Of a stretch of DNA of 10,975 nucleotides, positions 1-6,920 are shown piece by piece; within the stretch, counting starts at the first letter, position 1; the number at the start of each line of letters is the position of its first letter. The notes under the pieces were generated by a model that was not told the DNA's origin, made no database searches, and saw nothing but the letters and a program-made list of their open reading frames with translations. The stretch covers positions 1 to 10,975 of the forward strand of contig JAITBS010000278.1 of NCBI GenBank assembly GCA_031283515.1, written 5' to 3'. The stretch is from Planctomycetaceae bacterium. GTDB taxonomy: Bacteria > Planctomycetota > Planctomycetia > Pirellulales > Thermoguttaceae. A program made the translations under genes and the position numbers.

Positions 1-54
1 TAGGTCGCGATTCGCTTGACCTACGGTTATGAAAATCACACCCCTGTCGGGGTG
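1..54. repeat. Two adjacent short hairpins at the left edge
   Basis: TAGGTC (1-6) pairs with GACCTA (18-23), and the inner bases GCG and CGC extend the stem. CACCCC (39-44) pairs perfectly with GGGGTG (49-54) around a TGTC loop. A degenerate echo of TTGACCT..GGTTAT (16-30) recurs at 116-132. No gene is visible in 1-240. The hairpins may be the end of an interspersed repeat or the terminator of a gene to the left; no T-run follows, so a classical terminator is not supported. Confidence 0.5.
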
Positions 55-135
55 AAAATCGAAAAACAAAAATGCCACTGAAATATTACAATACTTATAG
101 CCTGTTCAAACCAAGTTGACCTGTATGGTTATCCT

Positions 136-202
136 AAATTTTTAAAAAACTTTTTTTTTTCAAAAAAAGAAGTGTTGACATCTGATTTCATTTCGTTATA
201 CT
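136..202 (+). promoter_or_regulatory. Strong sigma70-type promoter with UP-like A/T tracts
   Basis: A perfect -35 TTGACA lies at 175-180, followed by a 16-bp spacer and -10 TATACT (197-202, 5 of 6 consensus). The start point is predicted near 209. Upstream lie a run of ten T (151-160) and seven A (162-168), roughly at -58 to -41, where UP elements contact the alpha subunit. It would drive the leader ORF and the pseudopilin with about 100 nt of 5' untranslated RNA. Confidence 0.75.
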
Positions 203-309
203 TCGAAACTGTCGATAATGAAACTACGTAACATTTTGTTTGCCGTGTTGTATTGCGGCAATGTTTTGTAGTGATTTCAAAGAAACCTTATACAATAAGG
301 AGTCTGACA

Positions 310-420
310 ATGGAAAATTTCATGAAATGTTTTGTTGTATTTTTGGGGACTTTTTTGGCAAAAATCCCGATGTTAAATTGGGTAAGTCAGGGAAAGCAGG
401 GGGGGGGGGGCACTATGTAG
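310..420 (+). CDS. Short leader ORF ending just after a poly-G tract (36 aa)
   Basis: ATG at 310 is preceded by AAGGAG (297-302) with a 7-nt spacer, the best ribosome site in the first 2 kb and in the right place for the promoter at 175-202. The peptide starts MENFMKCFVVFLGTFLAK, hydrophobic in its first half. It reads through the 12-G tract (399-410) as four glycines and stops at TAG 418-420, 13 nt before the pseudopilin ATG at 434. With 11 or 14 G the same frame would run through 434 and give a 371-residue pseudopilin with a 41-residue extension. It could be a leader peptide, the out-of-phase start of the pseudopilin, or a relic. No homologue is recognised. The frame from TTG 240 (stop 429-431) is also open across the tract but has no suitably placed ribosome site. 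Confidence 0.45.
   Translation: MENFMKCFVVFLGTFLAKIPMLNWVSQGKQGGGGTM
399..410 (+). repeat. Homopolymeric tract of 12 G (candidate contingency locus)
   Basis: Twelve consecutive G lie between the leader ATG (310) and the pseudopilin ATG (434). The region is otherwise A/T-rich, so a G run this long is unlikely by chance. The pseudopilin frame is open upstream through the tract, back to a TAA at 383-385. Tract length modulo 3 therefore decides whether a leader frame enters the pseudopilin: 11 or 14 G joins the frame of ATG 310, and 10 or 13 G joins the frame of ATG 327. Confidence 0.85.
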
Positions 421-433
421 TAGAGAGTTAAGA

Positions 434-1426
434 ATGGATAGTGGAAAGTGTTCTCGTTCTAAACTCTTTCCTGCAAATACCTTAAAACTCTTTCGTTCTT
501 CACCGTTCGGTTTTACATTGGTCGAACTTCTTGTGGTGATTGCGATTATCGGCGTGTTAATTGCTCTTCTGTTGCCGGCGGTTCAAGCAGCGCGTGAGGC
601 GGCAAGACGAATGTCGTGTACCAATAACCTGAAACAACAAGCACTTGGTTTTCACAATTATCACGATGTTCACGAAAAATTTCCGATGGCTCCAAGTTTT
701 GCACAGCGTTGGGGTTGGACGATTCCATTGCTTCCGTTTGTCGAACAGAACGCCTTTTATCAATCGCTTGATAAAAAGGTCGAGTCTTGGCAACCTAGCA
801 ATTGGCCCCTATTAACTCGTGATCCGCTTCCTCCGTCTTGTTTTCTGTGTCCATCCGACCCATGGAACCAAGAACTTTGCGAAGAAGAAAATTTTGCCGC
901 TCCAAATTGGAAAATCCGTCAGATGGATTATGCCATCAATATTGGAGATTATCGTGGTGATACAGGACTTGGTGAAGTAGAATATGCGGATCCCAATAAT
1001 ACTTCTGGAGCTTATAATGTTTATGGAGCAAGTTCTGGTTATGATAATGGAATGCGTCCAACTCGTGGTCCTATGGGACGATATCTCTGGACGGGAAATT
1101 TTTCTGACATCACAGATGGTACGGCAAATACATTTCTTCTCGGAGAATGTATCGGCTATCTTTCTATTAATCAAAATTTTATTACACAAAGCTCTGCTAT
1201 AACTGCCCATCCAATCAATTATCAGAATGAACAATTAATCAAAACTCCACCGACAATTGCCAATCCGCAATGGGATGCGTCGTATGGATTTCGCAGTATG
1301 CATCCTGGCGGTGCATCGTTTGCGTTGTGCGACGGTTCCGTTAAGTTCGTGCCGGAAAGTGTTGAACATGCTGTTTATCGGGCAATGGCGTCTCGTGCCG
1401 GAGGTGAAACTCTTCGGATTCCTTAA
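434..1426 (+). CDS. DUF1559 / type II secretion-like pseudopilin
   Basis: A planctomycete-type prepilin-like surface protein, probably processed by prepilin peptidase and held by its N-terminal helix; its precise role is unknown. Residues 1-26 form a basic leader ending in G26. Cleavage before F27 gives FTLVELLVVIAIIGVL with Glu at +5, as in type IV pilins and GspG/H pseudopilins. The helix continues into PAVQAAREAARRM (48-60), the usual DUF1559 signature. The C-terminal signature FRSMHPGG (286-293) followed by DGSVKF (300-305) is also present. At 330 aa the length is normal for the family. ATG 434 has only a weak purine-rich GAGAG (423-427) ahead of it, whereas the strong ribosome site belongs to ATG 310 in another frame across the G tract. 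A frame-corrected start at 310 is therefore a real alternative. Confidence 0.93.
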   Translation: MDSGKCSRSKLFPANTLKLFRSSPFGFTLVELLVVIAIIGVLIALLLPAVQAAREAARRMSCTNNLKQQALGFHNYHDVHEKFPMAPSFAQRWGWTIPLLPFVEQNAFYQSLDKKVESWQPSNWPLLTRDPLPPSCFLCPSDPWNQELCEEENFAAPNWKIRQMDYAINIGDYRGDTGLGEVEYADPNNTSGAYNVYGASSGYDNGMRPTRGPMGRYLWTGNFSDITDGTANTFLLGECIGYLSINQNFITQSSAITAHPINYQNEQLIKTPPTIANPQWDASYGFRSMHPGGASFALCDGSVKFVPESVEHAVYRAMASRAGGETLRIP

Positions 1427-1488
1427 CTCTTTACAATGATAGTAACTTTCCGTATCCTTTTGAAAATTCATTACAACAATAAATTTTT

Positions 1489-1950
1489 ATGAAACATTAT
1501 TTAATTATTATTCTTTTTGTTATGACATTATTGGTTACCGGTTGTTCAAAACACAGCCGTCCTCCACTGGCTCAAGTGGAAGGAACCGTTCAATACAAAG
1601 GAAAACCGTTGGAAAAAGGAACTCTCGTTTTCGATGTTACCGGTTCAACCAGCGGAAATGCTGAAATCGTCAACGGACAAATTGTTAATCCGACAACATT
1701 TAGTTCGGGTGACGGAATTCCAGCCGGTAACGCCAAAATTGCCGTTTATGCAACAAAGGAAAAGCCGAATCCGTCTTCCCATAAAACCGATTCAAAATAT
1801 CCCGACGATCATCCGGGAAATACAACAAATAACGGTATGCCGGAAACAGTTTCACTAATTCCCGAAAAATACAATAATCCGCAAACAAGCGGATTTACTT
1901 GTACACTTGAAAAAGGTAAAATAAATACAATTCATTTGGAAATTGAATAA
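1489..1950 (+). CDS. Small lipoprotein, carboxypeptidase-regulatory-like fold
   Basis: A predicted 153-residue lipoprotein. The N-terminus MKHYLIIILFVMTLLVTGC has a basic start, a hydrophobic core and a lipobox (LVTG before C19), so it should be lipidated and membrane-anchored. The mature part starts with VEGTVQYKGKPLEKGTLVF (30-48), the beta-strand pattern of transthyretin-like/carboxypeptidase regulatory domains. The middle is rich in Pro, Asn and Ser. Small proteins of this type commonly sit directly behind DUF1559 genes in planctomycetes, and here the gap is 62 nt, so co-transcription is likely. The function is unknown; a partner or scaffold for the pseudopilin is inference. No Shine-Dalgarno site is seen. 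Confidence 0.8.
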   Translation: MKHYLIIILFVMTLLVTGCSKHSRPPLAQVEGTVQYKGKPLEKGTLVFDVTGSTSGNAEIVNGQIVNPTTFSSGDGIPAGNAKIAVYATKEKPNPSSHKTDSKYPDDHPGNTTNNGMPETVSLIPEKYNNPQTSGFTCTLEKGKINTIHLEIE

Positions 1951-2009
1951 CCTATTTTCATTTGCCCATTTTTACTGTTTTTTATTACTCATTAACATCC
2001 CCTTCATTT

Positions 2010-2015
2010 AAGGAG
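2010..2015 (+). promoter_or_regulatory. Ribosome binding site of the Gfo/Idh/MocA gene
   Basis: AAGGAG sits 8 nt before ATG 2024. It fixes the start at 2024, so the seven-threonine stretch belongs to the protein. Confidence 0.85.
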
Positions 2016-2023
2016 CAACAAAA

Positions 2024-3334
2024 ATGAAAACAACAACAACAACAACAACACGTCGTGAATTTTTGAAGAAATCCGTTATTGCCGGAACAACTGTTTCTGC
2101 CGGACTTTCTGTTGCACGATTTGCCCACGCTCAAGGCAATGGAACAATTAAAATCGGTTTGGTTGGTTGCGGCGGGCGCGGTCTCGGTGCCGCAAACCAA
2201 GCCTTGAGTACCGGAAAAGATGTTCGTATCGTTGCTGTCGGCGATTACTTCAAAGATCGCGCTAAAGCCGGAGCCGATGCGTTACGAAAACAATTTCCCG
2301 AACAATATGATATTACGGAAGACCGGATTTTTGACGGTTTTCAAAATGATCAGGGAGTAATCGCTTCCGGTGCGGATGTTATCATGATTGCCTGTGCAGC
2401 AAAATTTCATCCGTTTTACGCAAAACATGCGGTTGAAGCCGGTAAGCATGTTTTCGTCGAAAAACCAAACGCTATTGATTCCGCCGGAATTCATACCTTA
2501 GAGGAAGCCGTTAAAATGGCACGCGAAAAGAAATTATCGTTTCTTTCCGGTTTGCAAAGCCGTTATTGTCCCCAATATCAGGCTCTTGTCGAACAGGTTT
2601 ACAACGGCGCCATTGGTGAAGTCCGAATGATTCAGAGTACCTTTTTGCGTGCACCTTACGGAGTTCGCGGTTACCCGAATGGAATGTCCGAATTGGATGT
2701 GCAGGTTTACAACCAATACATGTTCAGTTGGCTTTCCGGTGACGATTTTACACAATCGTTGGTTCACAATGTTGACCGCATGACATGGCTGCTCGGCGGT
2801 AAAACTCCAACACACGCATTCGGAATGGGCGGTCGTGCATCAATGACGGATCGGCAATTCGGTAACGTGTTCGATCACCACGCCGCAACATTTATTTATC
2901 CCGGCGATACTTGTCGTTTTTACGCTTTTTGTCGTACGGAAACCGGTTGTTACAATTCTTATGACGATCTGATTATTGGTTCAAAAGGTACTGCCTACTG
3001 GAATGCCGCAAAAATTGTTGGAGAAACAAACTGGCAATACGAAGGACCCAAACTCGGCGGTCATGCCGAAGAACAAGCCGCCCTGTTCGCGGCGTTGCGA
3101 AAAGGGGAACGGATTGATTCCGGCGATTACGTTTCGAAAAGTACCATGCTTGCCATTCTCGGACAAATCGCAGCTTACACCGGTAAAATGATTTCATGGC
3201 AAGAATTATACGATTCAAAATTCGTGTTCAAGCCTGCCCCTGAAGAATGTGTTGCAGGAATAGCTCCGCCGGTTGTTCCGGGTGCGAACGGCTCTTATCC
3301 GGTGCCAATTCCGGGACAACACTCCTGGTTTTAG
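2024..3334 (+). CDS. Tat-exported Gfo/Idh/MocA-family oxidoreductase
   Basis: An NAD(P)-dependent sugar or polyol dehydrogenase-like enzyme; the substrate cannot be read from sequence. Residues 1-38 are a twin-arginine signal (TRREFLKKS at 9-17, hydrophobic stretch, AHA end at 34-36), so export of the folded protein is predicted. The Rossmann motif GLVGCGGRG (45-53) follows, then the cofactor/active-site motif EKP (146-148). SLVHNVDRMTW (245-255) lies in the C-terminal alpha/beta domain and carries the family's usual His/Asp positions (H248, D251). The length of 436 aa is typical of the Tat-signal group common in planctomycetes. Seven ACA codons (2030-2050) lengthen the signal's n-region. It opens the block with ThuA and isomerase genes. 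Oxidation to a 3-keto sugar would fit that context but is inference. Confidence 0.93.
   Translation: MKTTTTTTTRREFLKKSVIAGTTVSAGLSVARFAHAQGNGTIKIGLVGCGGRGLGAANQALSTGKDVRIVAVGDYFKDRAKAGADALRKQFPEQYDITEDRIFDGFQNDQGVIASGADVIMIACAAKFHPFYAKHAVEAGKHVFVEKPNAIDSAGIHTLEEAVKMAREKKLSFLSGLQSRYCPQYQALVEQVYNGAIGEVRMIQSTFLRAPYGVRGYPNGMSELDVQVYNQYMFSWLSGDDFTQSLVHNVDRMTWLLGGKTPTHAFGMGGRASMTDRQFGNVFDHHAATFIYPGDTCRFYAFCRTETGCYNSYDDLIIGSKGTAYWNAAKIVGETNWQYEGPKLGGHAEEQAALFAALRKGERIDSGDYVSKSTMLAILGQIAAYTGKMISWQELYDSKFVFKPAPEECVAGIAPPVVPGANGSYPVPIPGQHSWF
2030..2050 (+). repeat. In-frame (ACA)7 microsatellite in the Tat signal
   Basis: Seven consecutive ACA codons give Thr3-Thr9 directly before the twin arginines. 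Identical codon use makes this a true trinucleotide repeat rather than just a Thr-rich segment. Unit gain or loss would keep the frame and only change n-region length. Confidence 0.9.
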
Positions 3335-3344
3335 CGAATCACCG

Positions 3345-3387
3345 CAAACACGAAGTAGGTAATTTATCATTGCCTGCCTCGTGTTTG
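3345..3387 (+). terminator. Long stem-loop after the oxidoreductase gene
   Basis: CAAACACGA (3345-3353) pairs perfectly with TCGTGTTTG (3379-3387). The inner arms 3354-3363 and 3369-3378 continue the stem with one A-C mismatch and two G-U pairs, around a 5-nt loop (TTATC). The result is a stem of about 19 pairs, 11 nt after the stop. No strong T-run follows. It may end or attenuate transcription, stabilise the upstream mRNA, or be an interspersed palindrome. Confidence 0.6.
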
Positions 3388-3460
3388 TCAACTTGAATTG
3401 TTATAAAATTACGAAAACAATAATCGATACCAATTTATCGGTATTCAGTGTTTCAGTATA

Positions 3461-4495
3461 ATGATGCAAAATATTTTTGTTCTGATTTTTATTTTGTTTG
3501 GATTAACCGGCAGTTTGATTGCTGCGGACTCTCAACCGGTGAACATCCTTTTTATTGCCGGAAAACCTAGTCATGATTATGGTGTTCACGAATTTTATGC
3601 CGGTTCGGTTTTGTTAGCCGAAGCGTTGGAACAATTCGTTTCAAAAAAATCGTTCGGTACTGACGGAAAAACCTTGCCGGAAATTAGAACAAAAATTCAT
3701 CGGAATGCCCAATACGGCAATACTTTTGATTTCGATAATACTGATGTGGTTGTCGTTTTTTGTGACGGCGGTAACAATTATCCTCTTCGCGGGCAGGAAG
3801 AACGTTTGGAAAAACTTCGGCAAGCCGGAAAAGGATTTGTTTTTCTTCATTACGCTTTGTGCGGGTCACAGGGAAACGATTCGCAAAAACCGCCGGAATT
3901 ACCGCCTGATGCGAAATTGATTTTGCGAACAATTGGCGGTGTGTACGAAATATTCCGCTCCGTCAATCCTTTTTACAAAGCGGAATTTCAAAACTTGCCG
4001 AATCATCCTGTTACACGCGGAGTTCGTCCGTTTGCAATAGAGGATGAGTGGTATTTTCACATGCGTTTTTTGAACGATTTAACTACGGAACAGATTATCG
4101 AAAATTCGTTACCTAATTCACCTCAAGCAATTTTGGTAACAATTCCTCCCGACGCGGTTAAACAGAGATCGGACGGTGCTCATTCAGGTAATCCGGTTGT
4201 ACGTAACCGATTGGGTAAACCGGAAATTGTTGCGTGGGTGTTACAACGCGAAGACGGCGGACGCGGATTCGGATTTACCGGCGGTGATCAACTTTGGAAT
4301 TTCGCCCATCCCGATTTCCTGAAATTATTGTTAAACGCCATTGTCTGGACTGCAAAAATTGAAGTTCCCGAAAACGGTATTACTGTTCCCGTAAAAAGTT
4401 TCGAGGAACTCAAAAAACATCTCGACAAACCCAATCAATTAACGCCGGAAATAGAACAATCATTACGGAAAAAATTGATTCAATATCAACATTAA
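3461..4495 (+). CDS. Exported ThuA-domain protein
   Basis: A 344-residue protein with a signal peptide (hydrophobic 4-20, likely cut after IAA, 20-22) and a ThuA-like domain of the class I glutamine amidotransferase fold. Visible landmarks are the first strand VNILFIAGKPSHDYG (27-41), VVVVFCDGG (96-104), GKGFVFLHYAL (123-133) with H130 where the family has a conserved His, and the acidic pair in IEDEWYFH (193-200). RGFGFTGGDQLW with the C-terminal NAIVWTAK (268-299) matches the usual GRVFYTxLGH..W..GIxWA region, though the GH motif is altered to GD. ThuA acts with ThuB in rhizobial trehalose/maltitol use via keto-sugars; the activity here is unproven. ATG 3461 and ATG 3464 are adjacent possible starts; neither has a Shine-Dalgarno site. 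Confidence 0.85.
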   Translation: MMQNIFVLIFILFGLTGSLIAADSQPVNILFIAGKPSHDYGVHEFYAGSVLLAEALEQFVSKKSFGTDGKTLPEIRTKIHRNAQYGNTFDFDNTDVVVVFCDGGNNYPLRGQEERLEKLRQAGKGFVFLHYALCGSQGNDSQKPPELPPDAKLILRTIGGVYEIFRSVNPFYKAEFQNLPNHPVTRGVRPFAIEDEWYFHMRFLNDLTTEQIIENSLPNSPQAILVTIPPDAVKQRSDGAHSGNPVVRNRLGKPEIVAWVLQREDGGRGFGFTGGDQLWNFAHPDFLKLLLNAIVWTAKIEVPENGITVPVKSFEELKKHLDKPNQLTPEIEQSLRKKLIQYQH

Positions 4496-4504
4496 TTTAA
4501 TCTT

Positions 4505-4521
4505 AATATTGATTCAATATT
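4505..4521 (+). repeat. AT-only palindrome before the isomerase gene
   Basis: AATATTG and CAATATT form a short stem around ATT. The string TTGATTCAATAT also occurs at about 4476, inside the end of the ThuA gene. It is too AT-rich to be a convincing terminator; an operator-like site is possible. Confidence 0.3.
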
Positions 4522-4561
4522 GATAACATCAACAATAACCTTTAACCAACCAATAACAAAC

Positions 4562-5425
4562 ATGCAAATCAGTTTTCACACCGACGCATTTAATTCTGTT
4601 GCTTGGAATTTTGAAAAATGCCTACAATGGGCATCGCGAAATAAAGTTCCGTTAATCGAATGCGGATTTATTGACGGAGCGAGTTGGATTCACGGACTCG
4701 GTTATTTTCCGCATTTGGCAAGTACCGATGATCCGGTTTTGCTCCGTAAAAAACTGGACAATTATGGAGTTCATCTTTCGCAGATTGATGCTGCCTATCC
4801 GCTTTCCGGTAAAGACGGACCGATTTACGGAGTTCCTTATGTTCTGAATACTCTACGTTTTGCCAAATTAGCCGGTTGTCCTCGTGTTTGTACGACAGAC
4901 GGATTGCTCAAACCGGAAGGACTTGAAGACGATGAGGCGATGCAATTAATGAAACGATCTTACGAACAGATTGTTTCTGTTGCGGAATCGTATGAAATTG
5001 ACATCACGATTGAGATACACGGTTATTTTACAACAAAAATAGACCGATTAGATGAAATGCTCCATTTTACGGATAGTCCGCGTCTTTGCTTGAATCTTGA
5101 TACAGGTAATTCGTTTATTTCCGGCGGTAATCCGATTGATTTTGCGAAACGGTTTTCGGGCAAAGTTTCGCATGTTCATATCAAGGATGTTTCGCAATCG
5201 TTAGCGGAATCGCTTCGCGGTCAGGAAACGGGTATTGCGTTGAGTGAGAGCGCGATTGGCGACGGAGTGAACGCCGGAAATATTCGCCGGACACTGGAAA
5301 TTCTAAGGGATGCCGGTTATAATGGTCCGGTCAGTATGGAGTGTGCAGGTGAAGGCGGACAGTTAATCGAAAAATCTCTCGCCTGGTTACGAAAAACTCT
5401 TGCCGAACTCGGCATCAATGAATAA
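4562..5425 (+). CDS. Sugar phosphate isomerase/epimerase (xylose isomerase-like TIM barrel)
   Basis: A 287-residue cytoplasmic TIM-barrel protein of the AP-endonuclease-2/xylose-isomerase-like family, which isomerises or epimerises sugars and keto-sugars. Expected metal ligands are all present: E151 in TIEIHG, D180 in LNLDTGN, H206 in HVHIKD and E260 in SMECAGEG; GDG (233-235) is also typical. The frame is open upstream to TTG 4520, but ATG 4562 begins at the first barrel strand (MQISFHTDAF) and is preferred; neither start has a Shine-Dalgarno site. No signal peptide is seen, unlike its neighbours. It lies 66 nt after one ThuA gene and before another, so a shared sugar pathway is likely. Related enzymes act as 3-keto-sugar epimerases or inosose processing enzymes; the substrate here is unknown. 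Confidence 0.88.
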   Translation: MQISFHTDAFNSVAWNFEKCLQWASRNKVPLIECGFIDGASWIHGLGYFPHLASTDDPVLLRKKLDNYGVHLSQIDAAYPLSGKDGPIYGVPYVLNTLRFAKLAGCPRVCTTDGLLKPEGLEDDEAMQLMKRSYEQIVSVAESYEIDITIEIHGYFTTKIDRLDEMLHFTDSPRLCLNLDTGNSFISGGNPIDFAKRFSGKVSHVHIKDVSQSLAESLRGQETGIALSESAIGDGVNAGNIRRTLEILRDAGYNGPVSMECAGEGGQLIEKSLAWLRKTLAELGINE

Positions 5426-5457
5426 AAATTTTCGTAATATTCAACGGAATTTTTATT
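5421..5457 (+). terminator. AT-rich inverted repeat over the isomerase stop codon
   Basis: AATAAAAATT (5421-5430) and AATTTTTATT (5448-5457) are perfect complements around a 17-nt loop, and the second arm is T-rich. The stem has no G-C pair, so termination would be weak. The remaining gap to 5617 shows no gene. Confidence 0.35.
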
Positions 5458-5617
5458 TAAATCGTATCAATAACATAAAAAATGTACATAATCAAGCGGC
5501 AGCGTTTTTTCAAAATATCGTACCAAAACGAAATGAAAACACCAATTGCCGTCATGAATTTGTTTCATTGCTTGATTATTTTTGCAAACAGTTACAACTT
5601 TTAAATCTAAAATCATT

Positions 5618-6355
5618 ATGAAAAACATTTTTGTATTACTTTGTATTTTTGCAATAACTTCGGTTATTTATGCACAGGAAAACACTGTACCGCCTAAAAA
5701 AATTCGGGTACTTTTTGTTACTGGAGAAGATTACCCTGGTCATTTGTGGCGTGAAATCGGACCTGTTGTTCGAAAGCATCTGAATACTGATCCGAATATT
5801 GATTGCCGTTTGACGGATGATCTTGAAATTATCGGTACGGATATTGTGTTTGATTACGATGTTCTCGTGTGCTATTTCAAGAATTACGCTCCGCTTAAAA
5901 GAGATGGGCAGGCAAAGAAAAATCTTATTTCGTTTGTGGAAAATGGCGGCGGTTTGATTTTACTCCATTTTACTTGTGGGGCGTTCGAAGACTGGACGGA
6001 ATACGAAAAACTTGTCGGACGGGTTTGGAATCCGAAATTGCGGGGACACGATCCTTTCGGTAAATTTACAGTGGAAATTACAAACAAATCGCATCCGATT
6101 ACACAAAATATTGAAAATTTTGAAACTACCGATGAACTTTATACTTGTTTGAAAGTAAGTGATATACCGATTAACGTTTTAGCCGAATCAACATCGAAAG
6201 TTGATGGTAAACGTTATCCGATGGCATTTGTTCTTGAGTTGGGCAAAGGTCGAGTTTTTCACACATTATTGGGACACAACACCGCCGGATTCACTCCGCC
6301 GAACTTTGTTAAAATGTTGAACCAAGCCGTCTATTGGACAGCAAAAAAAATCTAA
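5618..6355 (+). CDS. Second exported ThuA-domain protein
   Basis: A compact 245-residue ThuA-like protein with a signal peptide (residues 1-19, cut after IYA). It matches the family more closely than the first copy: IRVLFVTGEDYPGH (29-42), VLVCYFKNY (82-90), GGGLILLHFTCGAFEDW (110-126) with H117, RGHDPFGKFTVEI (142-154), HPIT (159-162), TTDELYTCL (170-178) with the Asp-Glu pair, and GKGRVFHTLLGHN (209-221) with the intact GH. ATG 5618 is chosen because the signal peptide begins there; the upstream extension to TTG 5582 adds no recognisable segment. No Shine-Dalgarno site is visible. The two ThuA proteins differ strongly, so they are not a recent duplication and may have different substrates. 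Confidence 0.9.
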   Translation: MKNIFVLLCIFAITSVIYAQENTVPPKKIRVLFVTGEDYPGHLWREIGPVVRKHLNTDPNIDCRLTDDLEIIGTDIVFDYDVLVCYFKNYAPLKRDGQAKKNLISFVENGGGLILLHFTCGAFEDWTEYEKLVGRVWNPKLRGHDPFGKFTVEITNKSHPITQNIENFETTDELYTCLKVSDIPINVLAESTSKVDGKRYPMAFVLELGKGRVFHTLLGHNTAGFTPPNFVKMLNQAVYWTAKKI

Positions 6356-6404
6356 ATCTTATTCATTATTGGTCAAGTAAACTCATCCTACAATAAAATA
6401 CGTC

Positions 6405-6435
6405 TTGACGTGTGTGTGTGATTTTGTTGCATTAT
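6405..6435 (+). promoter_or_regulatory. Possible transposase promoter with a TG repeat in its spacer
   Basis: TTGACG (6405-6410) could be a -35. The next ten bases are five TG repeats (6411-6420), and CATTAT (6430-6435) could be a -10 at a long 19-bp spacing. AGGAG follows at 6453-6457. It is weak by consensus. Confidence 0.35.
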
Positions 6436-6476
6436 AGAAATTGTTGTTTGTAGGAGTTCATTTTGTATTTTATGGA

Positions 6477-6920
6477 ATGGATTGCCGTTTATCTCACAAA
6501 CAAATCCAACAGCTTCGTGTTCAGTATCGCAAGATCAAAGGTCAGCGATTTACGGATCGTATTCGTATTGTTCTTGCGTTTGCGGAAGGTTTTACGCTTA
6601 CTCAACTCTCTAAGATATTTTTACTTGACGCGGATACGATTCGTCGTTATTTTCGCAGTAAAAAAGTGAAAGCGTATCGAAAATTACTTGATAAAATAAC
6701 ATTCGTTTATTTACCAACGTATTCACCCAATTTGAATCTTATTGAACGGTTCTGGAAATTTTTCAAAAAGAAAACAACTTACAATAAATATTACGAAAAA
6801 TATACCGACTTCGTAAACGCCTGTAAAAGTTTCTTCAACAACATCAAAAAATACAAGGTACCATTGCGCACTCTACTCGCCCCAAATTTTCATATCAAAA
6901 AAATAAAAACCAAATTTTAA
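6477..6920 (+). pseudogene. IS630 transposase with the catalytic core deleted
   Basis: A 147-residue in-frame fusion of the N- and C-terminal parts of an IS630-family transposase. Residues 1-60 hold the N-terminal helix-turn-helix (DRIRIVLAFAEGFTLTQLSK, 28-46; DADTIRRYFR, 51-60). From about 61 the sequence jumps to the C-terminal DDE region: ITFVYLPTYSPNLNLIERFW (74-93) with the third catalytic acidic residue E90, then TYNKYYEKY (101-109). The two upstream catalytic aspartates and about 180 residues are absent. The join falls near RRYFR|SKKV, where the lost segment would normally carry a similar ARYYRSK string, so deletion between short repeats is plausible. ATG 6477 starts the family's MDCRLS N-terminus; the AGGAG at 6453 is rather far from it. 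It cannot catalyse transposition but may still bind DNA. Confidence 0.85.

Noticed and set aside
240..431. 63-codon + strand frame opening at TTG, spanning the G tract
   Set aside because: It has no ribosome site at a proper distance from TTG 240, ATG 261 or ATG 327; the good site fits ATG 310 in another frame. It is kept only as a possible alternative phase of the G-tract switch.
812..1234. 140-codon open frame on the - strand
   Set aside because: It lies wholly opposite the pseudopilin gene, whose motifs are unmistakable; the predicted peptide has no recognisable features.
3385..3407. Promoter before the first ThuA gene (TTGTCA ... TATAAA)
   Set aside because: The spacing between the two boxes is only 11 bp and the -35 candidate overlaps the hairpin arm.
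5426..5617. Possible small gene in the gap before the second ThuA gene
   Set aside because: The open frame overlaps the isomerase end, is rich in Asn/Lys/Phe as expected from AT-rich noncoding DNA, and lacks a ribosome site.
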